From Ilumatobacteraceae bacterium (GTDB lineage Bacteria > Actinomycetota > Acidimicrobiia > Acidimicrobiales > Ilumatobacteraceae), in contig JABSQH010000093.1 in the NCBI GenBank assembly GCA_013213745.1, positions 21,621 through 85,620 of the forward strand: DNA of 64,000 nt. Direction: 5' to 3'. The position numbers were made by a program, and so were the translations under genes. This document shows positions 8,139 to 16,919 of this stretch, one piece after another; position 1 is the stretch's first letter, and the number at the start of each line of letters is the position of its first letter. A model generated the notes under the pieces. That model had not been told where the DNA came from and made no database searches. It saw only the letters and a list, made by a program, of their open reading frames with translations.

Positions 8139-9710
8139 ATGGCTCGCTGGCGCGCGCTCATCGTGCTGTCGGTCACGCAGTTCCTGATGGTCCTCGACCA
8201 GTCGGTGATGAACGTCTCGATCAGCCAACTGGTCGAAGACTTCGACACGACGGTGTCGTGGATTCAGGTCGTCATCACCTTGTACTCGCTGGTGATGGCT
8301 GCGCTGATGATCACCGGCGGCAAGGTCGGCGACATCATCGGACGGCGACGCGCCCTCGTCATCGGCTTGCTCATCTACGGCTCGGGGTCGGCGCTCACCG
8401 CCGCGTCGTGGTCGGTGGGGTCGCTGGCCATCGGTTGGTCGATCCTCGAAGGCATCGGCGCCGCGCTGGTCCTGCCAGCAATGGCTGCGCTGATCGCCGG
8501 CAACTACGAGGGCACAGACCGCGTCACCGCCTACGGCGTCCTTGGCGGCATGGCCGGCGCCGGGATCGCAATCGGCCCCATTCTCGGCGGTTGGGCGACG
8601 ACGAACCTGTCGTGGCGTGTCGTCTTCGTCGGTGAGGTGGTGGTCGCGCTGGCGATCGTTCTCACCAGCGGTTGGATCGCCGATGTCGCATCGAAGAAGC
8701 GGCCACAACTCGACCTCGTCGGCGCCGTGCTGTCCGCCTCCGGAATGGCGATTGCCGTGCTGGGGGTGTTGCAGTCGTCCACGTGGGGCTGGGTCGCTCC
8801 GATCAACTCGCCCGTCGAGCCGTTCGGATTCGCGCTCACGCCGTTCGTCATCGCCGCTGGCATCGCGCTGCTCTACGCATTCAAGCTGTGGTCGGCGTAT
8901 CGAGTGCGTCGGGGCCTCGACCCTCTCATCGACTTCGAGCTGTTCAGAATCACCCCGTTGCGCGCCGGCCTGTCGACGTTCGTCGCGCAGAACACGGTGT
9001 TGATGGGCATCTTCTTCGCCCTTCCGCTCTACCTGCAGATCGTGCTCGGACTCAACGCGCTCGACACCGGCGTGCGCATGCTGCCGACGTCGATCGTGAT
9101 GTTCGCCGTGTCGTTCAGCGGAGCGCTGCTGCTCAAGTACTTCGGCCAGCGCACGATCATTCGCATCGGGCTCGGCGTGCTCCTCGTCTCCGGTCTCGTC
9201 CTCCTTGGCACGATCGAACCAACACTCGACGGCTTCAGCTTCGGTCTCGGCATGGCCCTGCTCGGCGCTGGGATGGGCCTCATCGCCAGCCAGCTCGGCA
9301 ACATCGTGTTGAGCTCGGTCGACGCCGACGCCCGTAGCGAAGCCGGCGGCCTGCAGTACACGTCGCAACAGTTGGGGTCGTCGTTGGGTGTTGCGCTGAT
9401 CGGCTCGATCGTGCTCACCGGACTGGGCGCCGCTTTCATCAACCAGATCGAGGACGACCCGGACGTACCTGCGGAGGTCACCGCCGACGTCGAGGTGGCG
9501 CTGTCATCGGGCGTCAACTTCGTCGCCGCCGACGACGTCGCCGCCAACGCGGCCGAGGCCGGGCTCCCTCCCGAGACGGTCGAGATATTGGTCGACAACT
9601 ACGAAGACGCGCAGCTGCTGGCACTCAAGGCGGGGCTGCTCGCCGTGATCGGAATCGCGGCGATCGGATTCCTTGCGACGGGCGGGCTGCCCAACCGTCG
9701 CTCGACCTAG
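8139..9710 (+). CDS. MFS transporter, DHA2 family drug/proton antiporter-like
   Basis: A 523-residue, probably 14-helix major facilitator of the drug:H+ antiporter-2 family. Visible signatures are the motif-A-like loop GGKVGDIIGRRRAL after helix 2, the motif-C-like GPILGGW in helix 5, and DQSVMNVSISQL in helix 1, where an Asp often binds the proton. It ends with a short tail after an extracellular loop and last helix (ALKAGLLAVIGIAAIGFLATG, shown in part). It follows the antiporter by 29 bp and probably ends the forward run that began at DUF2252. The exported substrate is unknown. Confidence 0.85.
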   Translation: MARWRALIVLSVTQFLMVLDQSVMNVSISQLVEDFDTTVSWIQVVITLYSLVMAALMITGGKVGDIIGRRRALVIGLLIYGSGSALTAASWSVGSLAIGWSILEGIGAALVLPAMAALIAGNYEGTDRVTAYGVLGGMAGAGIAIGPILGGWATTNLSWRVVFVGEVVVALAIVLTSGWIADVASKKRPQLDLVGAVLSASGMAIAVLGVLQSSTWGWVAPINSPVEPFGFALTPFVIAAGIALLYAFKLWSAYRVRRGLDPLIDFELFRITPLRAGLSTFVAQNTVLMGIFFALPLYLQIVLGLNALDTGVRMLPTSIVMFAVSFSGALLLKYFGQRTIIRIGLGVLLVSGLVLLGTIEPTLDGFSFGLGMALLGAGMGLIASQLGNIVLSSVDADARSEAGGLQYTSQQLGSSLGVALIGSIVLTGLGAAFINQIEDDPDVPAEVTADVEVALSSGVNFVAADDVAANAAEAGLPPETVEILVDNYEDAQLLALKAGLLAVIGIAAIGFLATGGLPNRRST

Positions 9711-9736
9711 CTGTTCGTCTTGCGGCCGCGCCCGAC

Positions 9737-10402
9737 CTACAGGTCGCCGAGGATCTCTTGGCGCTTCTGCTCGAACTCCTCGTCGGAGACCAGCCCGTCG
9801 GCGTGGAGCGCTTCGAGTTCCTCGAGCCGCTGCTTCGGCGAGCTCGTCTCGCCGGGCGGCGGCAGCCGATCGCGCAGCGCGGCAGCGAGGGCATCGGCAT
9901 CACGGGTCGAGTCGGCTTCCTTGTCGATGTCGACCTGCTTGAAGATCACGTTGCGCACGTTCTCGGGATCCGGGATGTTCTCGAACACCGAGTCGCCGGT
10001 CTCGCCGGCCGACTCGATCGTTACGATGCCGTTGTTCAACGTCCGGGCGATGATCGACTGGTCGAAGTTCACGTTGGTGATGCGATTGAGCGGAATCGAC
10101 ACTCCACTGCGACGGATCACGCCGCTCTGATAGGCAACCCGCTGATCGGTGATGGCGAAGCGGGTGGTCTGCCACTGGATGAACTGGTAGATCGTGTTCG
10201 CTGCCCACACGACGAACCCGAGCACCACGAGCCACCACAGCAACGTGCGCACGGCCCCGTCGCCGTCTTGGGACGCCCACACGATGAACAACACGAGCAC
10301 GCCGACTCCGGCGAGCACCTGCTTCCAGAAGTACCACCAGTGGGGGTGTGAGTGCAGGATCATCGTTTCGCCCGGAATCAAATCGAGCTGTGGTCCAACC
10401 AT
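9737..10402 (-). CDS. PH domain-containing membrane protein with C-terminal SHOCT motif
   Basis: A 221-residue protein with a bacterial PH-like (bPH_2/YdbS-type) domain and a SHOCT domain. Two membrane helices lie at about residues 25-45 and 55-75. The PH-like region contains the family pattern TRFAITDQRVAYQSGVIRR then IPLNRITNVNFDQS. The last ~30 residues (LEELEALHADGLVSDEEFEQKRQE) are a SHOCT oligomerisation motif. The ATG at 10402 is chosen because upstream residues are unstructured and overlap the region in front of the divergent monooxygenase gene. Function is unknown; related proteins act in membrane stress or have no assigned role. Confidence 0.78.
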   Translation of the reverse strand: MVGPQLDLIPGETMILHSHPHWWYFWKQVLAGVGVLVLFIVWASQDGDGAVRTLLWWLVVLGFVVWAANTIYQFIQWQTTRFAITDQRVAYQSGVIRRSGVSIPLNRITNVNFDQSIIARTLNNGIVTIESAGETGDSVFENIPDPENVRNVIFKQVDIDKEADSTRDADALAAALRDRLPPPGETSSPKQRLEELEALHADGLVSDEEFEQKRQEILGDL

Positions 10403-10504
10403 GGTCGCCGAGCGTAGTTCGTCGGTCGGACCCGGCCTCAGGAGGCGTGCGGGCGAGCAGTCCGGCACCGGCCGAGGGGACAGCGCCGACTACCGTCGAC
10501 GGGC

Positions 10505-12022
10505 ATGAGCGCTGCGCAGGACCCATCGAGAAACGTCGACGTGGCCATCGTCGGGGCCGGCATCTCGGGGATCGGGGCGGCATGCCATCTCCAGATGAAC
10601 TCGCCCGATCGCAGCTATGCGATCCTCGAGGGACGCGACGACATCGGAGGCACCTGGGACCTGTTCCGGTACCCCGGCATTCGCTCCGACAGCGACATGC
10701 ACACACTCGGGTACCGCTTCAAGCCGTGGGTTGCCGACAAGGCGATCGCCGACGGTCCGTCGATCATGAAGTACCTCCGAGAGACCGTCGACGAGTACGG
10801 AGTGGCACCACACATCCGCTTGCGTCAGCTCGTTCAGCGCGCCGAGTGGTCGACGCCCGACGCCCAATGGGTGCTGACGGTCGACGCCGACGGCGAGCAG
10901 GTCGAATACCGCTGCAATTACCTGTTCATGTGCTCGGGCTACTACTCGTACCGCGAAGCCCACGATGCGCAGATCCCCGGCCTCGACACCTTCGAGGGAC
11001 AGGTCGTCCACCCGCAGTGGTGGCCCGAGGACCTCGACTACGCCGACAAGAAGGTCGTGGTGATCGGGTCGGGCGCCACAGCGGTCACGCTCGTACCTGC
11101 GATGGCCGACCAGACCGAGCACATCACGATGTTGCAGCGGTCGCCGACCTACATGGTGTCACGTCCTGCGATCGATCCCATCGCCAACGGTCTCCGCAAA
11201 GTCCTGCCCGACTCGATGGCCTACGAACTGACCCGCCGCAAGAACACCGGACTGCAGCAGTTCATGTACAAGCGGATGCGCGACAAGCCGGAACAGGCCA
11301 AAGAGAAACTGCTCGGCTTGCTCGCCGACCAGCTGCCGGCCGACCAGATCGACGCCCACTTCACCCCGACCTACAACCCGTGGGATCAGCGCCTGTGCCT
11401 CGTTCCCGACCGCGACTTGTTCGACGCGATCAACGAGGGCAAGGCGAGCGTCGTCACCGACACGATCGACACGGTCGATGCAAGCGGCATTGCGCTCTCG
11501 TCGGGAGATCACCTCGACGCCGACATCATCGTCACGGCGACCGGACTCAAGTGCGTGATGCTCGGCGAGGTCGACATCGTCGTCGACGGCGATCCAGTCG
11601 ACTTCTCGAACACCATCTCGTACAAGGGCTTTGCATACTCGGACGTGCCGAACCTGGCGTCGTCGTTCGGTTACATCAATGCGTCGTGGACGCTGCGCGC
11701 CGACCTGATCTGTGAGTACGTGTGCCGGTTGCTCAACCACATGCGCGACACCGGCACCGTGCAATGCACGCCGCGATTGCGCCCGAGCGACGCCGACATG
11801 GAAGTTCGGCCATGGATCGAGGACTTCACCTCGGGCTACATCCAACGGGTACTCCCCGAGATGCCCAAGCAAGGCGACCGCGAGCCGTGGATCAACCCGC
11901 AGAACTACAAACGCGACCGCAAGATGTTCCGCACGGCGCCGATCGTCGACGGTGTGATGCGCTTCCGTCGGCCCGATGAGCAGATCGCGGCGCCCGAACA
12001 CGCCGCCGCCGAACTCGTGTAG
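10505..12022 (+). CDS. FAD/NADPH-dependent Baeyer-Villiger-type monooxygenase
   Basis: A 505-residue flavin monooxygenase that probably inserts oxygen into a ketone or hydroxylates a hydrophobic substrate. It has an FAD-binding GAGISG at residues 17-22, GGTWDLFRYPGIRSDSD typical of Baeyer-Villiger enzymes, the type I fingerprint F-x-G-x3-H-x3-W-P (FEGQVVHPQWWP, near residue 163), and a second Rossmann motif GSGATA for NADPH. The ATG at 10505 opens right before the first beta strand. The divergent PH-domain gene starts about 100 bp upstream. The substrate cannot be inferred; the DUF5996 remnant follows immediately. Confidence 0.87.
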   Translation: MSAAQDPSRNVDVAIVGAGISGIGAACHLQMNSPDRSYAILEGRDDIGGTWDLFRYPGIRSDSDMHTLGYRFKPWVADKAIADGPSIMKYLRETVDEYGVAPHIRLRQLVQRAEWSTPDAQWVLTVDADGEQVEYRCNYLFMCSGYYSYREAHDAQIPGLDTFEGQVVHPQWWPEDLDYADKKVVVIGSGATAVTLVPAMADQTEHITMLQRSPTYMVSRPAIDPIANGLRKVLPDSMAYELTRRKNTGLQQFMYKRMRDKPEQAKEKLLGLLADQLPADQIDAHFTPTYNPWDQRLCLVPDRDLFDAINEGKASVVTDTIDTVDASGIALSSGDHLDADIIVTATGLKCVMLGEVDIVVDGDPVDFSNTISYKGFAYSDVPNLASSFGYINASWTLRADLICEYVCRLLNHMRDTGTVQCTPRLRPSDADMEVRPWIEDFTSGYIQRVLPEMPKQGDREPWINPQNYKRDRKMFRTAPIVDGVMRFRRPDEQIAAPEHAAAELV

Positions 12023-12044
12023 CTGCGCCAACCGAGCGGCGGCC

Positions 12045-12974
12045 GATAACGACTGGTTTGACACGCTCGAAACAGTCCACCTGTGAACGCAGGTGGTCGG
12101 CACGGTGCGTCTCGTCAACGCCGTCTGGATCAATCACTCGTGGAGTGTTCCGCTGTACGTGGCACCGCGTGGCCTCGGCACGTCGCTCGTCCCGTACGCC
12201 GGCGACAACCCGGCGCGCCATGGTGAAGCCTTCGCGCTGACGTTCGATCTGATCGATCATCCTCTCGAGCTCACCACCAGTGCCGGCACATGCGATGGCT
12301 TCGATCTCGAACCGATGACGGTTGCCGAGTTCTACCGCCGCACGATGGCGTTGAGGGCCGACGCTGAGCTCCCGGTCACCATCAACACCACACCGAACGA
12401 GATCGCCGACTCGATCGACTCTCCCGACGACACCACTCACCACACCTACGACCGTGATCGCATCCACTCGTTGTGGCAGGCCCTTGTCCAGATCGACCGG
12501 GTGTTCACTCGCTTCCGCGCGGACTACTGGGGCAAGGCGTCACCGGTGCACTTTTTCTGAGGCAGTCTCGACATGGCGGTCACTCGGTTCTCCGGCCGCA
12601 CCGCCCCACCGCACCCCGGTGGCGTTCCGAACTTCCCCGACGACGTCGCGCAAGGCCTACAGCCACGAGGTGACGAGCTGCGGATTTTGGCCCGGGAACC
12701 GCGAGGCGCCGCCGATCTTCTACGCCGACGCCTACCTAACCCCAGACGGATACGCCGATGCCTCGATCGAGCCAGCGAAGACACTCTGGTTGGCCGAGCT
12801 CGGCGAGTTCGCACGCCGTACGCGGCCGCCGCCACCGACCGCAACGCAATGCTGCTGCAGTTCGTCGACTCGGCTCACATTGCGGCCGCCGACCTCCTCG
12901 GCTGGGAGCGCGACCTACTCGAGTGCCATGCTCGGTTCGGCGCCGACTGGTGGCGCCAACGGGGCACCATCTAG
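12045..12974 (+). pseudogene. DUF5996 family protein, multiply disrupted
   Basis: Conceptual translation matches the DUF5996 family along its whole length but is broken four times. TGA at 12084-12086 sits where the family has Trp (VHL-stop-TQVVG), and TGA at 12558-12560 again replaces Trp (SPVHFF-stop-GS). Near 12649 one extra base shifts the frame (DDV to RKAYSHEV), and near 12812 a compensating shift restores it (ELGEF to PYAAAA). The end, from LLQFVDSAHIAAADLLGWERD to the stop at 12974, is in the original frame. No good start codon is seen before the first TGA. Both nonsense changes are TGG to TGA. Function of the intact family is unknown. The 3' end overlaps the convergent MFS gene by 4 bp. 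Confidence 0.82.
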
Positions 12975-14377
12975 GCGCGCGGCTCCTCGGCGACCAGCGA
13001 GAGCGCCACATCGACCTCGCTCGGAGGCGACTCGCCCGCCTCATCACGGATCATCCATCCGCCGACGAGACCGACGGCCGCCACGACGCCGGCGAATGCA
13101 AACACCAGCGCGAAGTCAGCCGGCGCGCGGCCGTCGCCGAGCACGGTGAACATCGCTTGGATGCCCGTGAGCATGCCGATGTTCATCATTGTTGCACCCA
13201 TGGCATTGGCCACGCCGAGGTCGTCTCGTTCGACCGAACCGGCCAGCACCGTCGCATAGGCCGGCGTCGCCAAGCCCATCGCCAGCCCCGACAGCACCAG
13301 TCCGACGAGGATGAGGGGCACATTTGTCCACCACGCCCCGCCGACCCATGCGGCCATCGACGCGACCATCAATACGGTGCCGGCGATCACCATCACACGC
13401 TCGCCGACCCGGCTCGCGAGGCGGCCACCGATCGGGGACGTCAGGCTGTACGTCCCCGGCCGGAACAGGAGGATCAGCGCGACAACCGAGACCGAGTAGC
13501 CGAACAGATCGTCGAGCAGCAGTGGCGAGATGACGAACGAACCCATGTAGGCGAACTGCGCCGTCGGCTGGGCGATCAGCGGACCGCGAAAGTTCGGACG
13601 AGCGAAGTACTCGAGTCGCAGCATCGGCGCGGCGGCGCGCCGTTCGACAGTCAAGAAGGCCGCGATCCCTGCGACCCCCAACGCAGCCATCGCCAACGCA
13701 CCCGGTGATCCGAACCCGCCCGTCCCGCCGAACTGCAAGAACAGCAATGCGCCGGTGGTACCCGCAGCCAGGGTGGCGGCTCCCGACCAGTCGATCGGTA
13801 CCGGCGCCGCCCGCGGCGAGGGACGGATGAAGCGCCACGCGGCCAACCAGCCGAGCACCGAAATCGGTGCGAGCACGATGAACACCGACCGCCAGCCGAA
13901 GGCTTCGATGAGCGGACCACCAACCACCAGCCCGACCACCGGCGCGCCGGTCATCGCCATCGAGAACCACCCCATCGCCTCCGATCGCCGATCGACCGGG
14001 TAGGCCTCCATGATCAAGGCCATCGCCGTCGGCATCGTCGCCGCGATGCCCAGCCCCGCCAGCATGCGCGCCGCGACGAAGGTCTCCGCCGAGGGCGCCG
14101 CAGCAGCGGCTGCCGTGGCGACCGACAGCACGGCCGCACCCCAGAGAAAGACCGTGCGGTGGCCGTGGACGTCACCGAGTCGACCGAGAATGGGCGTGCA
14201 CACCGCCATCACCAGGAACAACCCGGTCACGGCCCAGCTGAGCAACGACTCGGTGGTGTCGAGATCGGTCGCCATCGTCGGTAGTGACGCCGAGACGATC
14301 GTCATCGACGACGTGAACACCACGATCGCCGAGATCACCGTCAGCAGCAGGCGCCGCGGATACCGAAGGTCGTCCAC
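12971..14377 (-). CDS. MFS transporter (drug-efflux-like)
   Basis: A ~468-residue major facilitator with 12 to 14 hydrophobic helices. The loop after helix 2, GRLGDVHGHRTVF, is a recognisable motif A, and VGGPLIEAFGWR fits the end of helix 5. It is probably a proton-coupled exporter, but the substrate is unknown. The GTG at 14377 (VDDLRYPRRLLL) is preferred to an upstream TTG at 14401 because only a short charged lead precedes the first helix. It ends 4 bp into the convergent DUF5996 pseudogene. The 217 bp upstream, to the PPK2 stop, show nothing recognisable. Confidence 0.82.
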   Translation of the reverse strand: MDDLRYPRRLLLTVISAIVVFTSSMTIVSASLPTMATDLDTTESLLSWAVTGLFLVMAVCTPILGRLGDVHGHRTVFLWGAAVLSVATAAAAAAPSAETFVAARMLAGLGIAATMPTAMALIMEAYPVDRRSEAMGWFSMAMTGAPVVGLVVGGPLIEAFGWRSVFIVLAPISVLGWLAAWRFIRPSPRAAPVPIDWSGAATLAAGTTGALLFLQFGGTGGFGSPGALAMAALGVAGIAAFLTVERRAAAPMLRLEYFARPNFRGPLIAQPTAQFAYMGSFVISPLLLDDLFGYSVSVVALILLFRPGTYSLTSPIGGRLASRVGERVMVIAGTVLMVASMAAWVGGAWWTNVPLILVGLVLSGLAMGLATPAYATVLAGSVERDDLGVANAMGATMMNIGMLTGIQAMFTVLGDGRAPADFALVFAFAGVVAAVGLVGGWMIRDEAGESPPSEVDVALSLVAEEPRA

Positions 14378-14594
14378 AACACGACCCTCGCACGCAAGCA
14401 CCGCTGTCGTCGAAACGCAGGAGTCGTCACGGCCAATGCGCCGCCCGGGTTACTTTTTCGAGATGGGTGTTCCCCTGCGCATCGCTGCTGCGGCGTGTTC
14501 TGTCCGTGGTGGTGCGCACCGACGACGCGCCAACTTCTTAGACGACGGGCTGCGCAATGCCCTCGACCCCACCGACGCCAAGCCGTAACGCTCG

Positions 14595-15566
14595 TTACAG
14601 GTGGACGTCGCCGTGGTCGGGGGTGATCTGAGCGAAGCTGCCGACGATCAACGGATCGGGCGGTCGCACCACCTCGAGATCCTTGTCGGCGTACGGCAAC
14701 ACGCTGAGCACGTGGCGCATCGCGTTGATCCGACCGCGCTTCTTGTCGTTGCTGCGCACGACCATCCACGGTGCGTGTCCGGTCGAACTGCGCTGGAACA
14801 TCGCCACCTTGGCCGCCGTGTACTCGTCCCACCGGTCGAGTGACGCGATGTCGGTCGGGCTGAGCTTCCACTGACGGACCGGATCGATGCGACGGATCGT
14901 GAATCGGGCGATCTGTTCACGACGTGACACCGAGAACCACAGCTTGACGAGCGTCGTGTCCGAGTTGATCAACATCCGTTCGAATTCGGGCACGGCACGC
15001 ATGAACTCCTCGTACTGCTCGTCGTCGCAGTAGCCCATCACCCGCTCGACCCCGGCCCGGTTGTACCAGGAGCGGTCGAAGAACCGAATCTCGCCGCTGG
15101 TCGGCAGATGCTGCACATAGCGCTGGAAGTACCACTCCCCCTGTTCGCGCTCGGTCGGCACACCGAGCGCGACGACGCCTGCGCCACGGGGATCGAGGTG
15201 TTCCATGAACCGCTTGATGCTGCCACCCTTGCCGGCGGCGTCGCGCCCCTCGAACAGCACCACCAACTTGTGGCCGGTGTCGGCGAGCCAGCTCTGCGCC
15301 TTTAGCAGCTCGATCTGCAACCCGCGCTTGGTTCGCTCGTATTCGCGGCGCGACATTCGTTCGTCGTAGGGGTACCCCTCTTGCCAGGTCTTCACCGGCA
15401 ATCCGGTCGGACCGAGCAGCACCGGATCGTCGATTTCGTCGAATGTTCCCTGGACGGTGAAGCCGCGCTCGATGATTTCCGCTGCGGTCATCGTCCGGAA
15501 CGCCTCGATGAGAGTGTCGATGTCCGTCGCGTCGAACGGGGCCCCGAGCCCGCCGGTCGCGCTCAC
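14595..15566 (-). CDS. ppk2: Polyphosphate kinase 2 (PPK2)
   Basis: A 323-residue PPK2-family enzyme that transfers phosphate between polyphosphate and nucleoside di- or monophosphates. Key motifs are visible: Walker A-like FEGRDAAGKGGSIKR, the DRSWYNRAGVERVMG block, and the lid/Walker B-like WKLSPTDIASLDRWDEY. The family-typical KRGLQIELLKAQSWL lies just before the P-loop. The start is taken as the GTG at 15566 because it forms a GTGA overlap with the stop of the upstream DUF1269 gene; an internal ATG at 15491 is an alternative. Coupling to a DUF1269 membrane protein suggests linked expression. Role: nucleotide regeneration or polyphosphate turnover. Confidence 0.9.
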   Translation of the reverse strand: MSATGGLGAPFDATDIDTLIEAFRTMTAAEIIERGFTVQGTFDEIDDPVLLGPTGLPVKTWQEGYPYDERMSRREYERTKRGLQIELLKAQSWLADTGHKLVVLFEGRDAAGKGGSIKRFMEHLDPRGAGVVALGVPTEREQGEWYFQRYVQHLPTSGEIRFFDRSWYNRAGVERVMGYCDDEQYEEFMRAVPEFERMLINSDTTLVKLWFSVSRREQIARFTIRRIDPVRQWKLSPTDIASLDRWDEYTAAKVAMFQRSSTGHAPWMVVRSNDKKRGRINAMRHVLSVLPYADKDLEVVRPPDPLIVGSFAQITPDHGDVHL

Positions 15567-16051
15567 TCGGCGATGAGCTCGCGCAGTTGCTCCTCGTCTT
15601 CGACCGACAGGTTGGTCGTCAAGAGCTCCATGTGCTCGTTCTCGAGCGCGTCCTTCACCCGGTCGACGACGACATCGCTCGACGTGAGGAAGAGTGCGGA
15701 CGTCCCCGGGGTGATCTGACTGCGCACCGACTCGATGAAGTCCTTGTCGATGCCGATGTTGGCGAGCGACCCGCTGACCGCGCCGACTGCCGCACCCAAT
15801 GCCATCCCGAACAACGGCACGAAGAAGAGGATGCCGAACAGCAGCCCCCAGAACGCTCCGCCTGCGGCTCCCGCTCCGGTGAGGTTCGACAGCTGTTTCG
15901 TCTTGGGCTTCTTGGCGCCCTCCGGCCACGACACGACGGCGGCGTCGTGGATCTGGATCAGCTCCTGCTTGCCGAGCGCAATCAGCTTGTTCTCGACGCG
16001 CTCGGCGCCGTCGGCGGTGTCAAACTTCCAAACGGTGAGGGTGGTGGCCAT
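15563..16051 (-). CDS. DUF1269 family membrane protein
   Basis: A 162-residue DUF1269 protein. The N-terminal ~70 residues look like a small ferredoxin-like domain (TLTVWKFDTADGAERVENKL), followed by a glycine-zipper membrane segment (GAGAAGGAFWGLLFGILFF...GMALGAAVGAVSGSL, given in part), then a soluble C-terminal part about trapping values (SALFLTSSDVVVDRV). Proteins of this family have no established function. The ATG at 16051 fits the domain start, whereas the upstream extension is Arg-rich and overlaps the divergent thioesterase. The stop overlaps the PPK2 start (GTGA), so the two genes form an operon. Confidence 0.83.
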   Translation of the reverse strand: MATTLTVWKFDTADGAERVENKLIALGKQELIQIHDAAVVSWPEGAKKPKTKQLSNLTGAGAAGGAFWGLLFGILFFVPLFGMALGAAVGAVSGSLANIGIDKDFIESVRSQITPGTSALFLTSSDVVVDRVKDALENEHMELLTTNLSVEDEEQLRELIAE

Positions 16052-16170
16052 CGGTATCGGTCTCCCGGGTCGTGTCGATCGACGCATTTCGTCGTGTCGA
16101 TATCGACCGTAGCTCACGCCACCATCGGCTCGCAGTCCAGCCGGGCGAGGCCCTAGCGTGCACCGTCGCC

Positions 16171-16911
16171 GTGCCCGCCGAACTCCCCGCATCCCAGTTC
16201 GTTGCCCGTCCCTCCGCTGCGCGTGTCGTCGAGCGCACACGCCGCGTGAGGCTCGGCGACGTCGATGTCGACGCCGCCTTGCGCCTCGATGCCACCGCTC
16301 GGTACCTACAAGACGTGGCCACCGACGACGCCGCCGAGGCGGCGCTGGGCAACACCTACGGCTGGGTGGTGCGCCGCACCATGATCGAGGTGCACTCGCC
16401 CGCACGGTTGGGTGAGCGCGTCGACGTGGCCACGTTCTGTTCCGGCACCGGTCGGAGCTGGGCCGAACGTCGCACGGTCATCGAGGGCAATCACGGCGCG
16501 AGCATCGATGCCGTCGCACTGTGGATCCGCGTCGATCCCATCAGCGGACGGCCGACCGGCCTGGGCGACGACTTCCTCGAGGTCTACGGCCCATCGGCAA
16601 ACGGGCGACGGATCTCCACGCGGTTGCAACTCGACGACCCTCCGTCAGATGCTGTGGCACGGCCATGGGTGGTGCGACGCTCCGATCTGGACCCGCTCGG
16701 CCACGTCAACAACGCCGCCCAATGGGCCGCGTTGGAAGAAGTGATCGGCGCCCGCCTGGGCGTCGCCGAGGTCGAGCACCGTGCGCCCGTCGAAGCCGGC
16801 CGCGACCTCGATCTGCTGGTCTCCCACGACGGCGATCCGATTCGAGCGTGGCTGGTGGCCGATGGGATTGTGCGTACGGCGATGCGCTGTTACGGTCACG
16901 AAAAGGGGTGA
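16171..16911 (+). CDS. Acyl-ACP thioesterase family protein (double hotdog)
   Basis: A ~246-residue protein with two hotdog-fold halves, resembling acyl-ACP thioesterases (FatA/FatB-like), which release fatty acids from acyl carrier protein. The second half contains DLDPLGHVNNAAQWAALEE, where the conserved Asp, His and Asn residues typical of the catalytic region are visible. The first half shows RLGDVDVDAALRLDATARYLQDVA, a usual N-terminal hotdog pattern. GTG 16171 is chosen; the frame is open to 16072, but the added residues look non-conserved. It lies 8 bp before an ABC transporter ATPase, so cotranscription is likely. Physiological substrate unknown. Confidence 0.8.
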   Translation: MPAELPASQFVARPSAARVVERTRRVRLGDVDVDAALRLDATARYLQDVATDDAAEAALGNTYGWVVRRTMIEVHSPARLGERVDVATFCSGTGRSWAERRTVIEGNHGASIDAVALWIRVDPISGRPTGLGDDFLEVYGPSANGRRISTRLQLDDPPSDAVARPWVVRRSDLDPLGHVNNAAQWAALEEVIGARLGVAEVEHRAPVEAGRDLDLLVSHDGDPIRAWLVADGIVRTAMRCYGHEKG

Positions 16912-16919
16912 GTCGTGCG

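Noticed and set aside
8025..9368. Long minus-strand frame (447 codons) opposite the MFS gene.
   Set aside because: Composition is Asp/Glu/Arg/His-rich without any fold, a typical complement shadow.
12084..12086. In-frame TGA in the DUF5996 gene considered as a possible Sec codon.
   Set aside because: The family has Trp here, not Cys or Sec, there are further indels and a second TGA at another Trp, and no SECIS-like hairpin was recognised.
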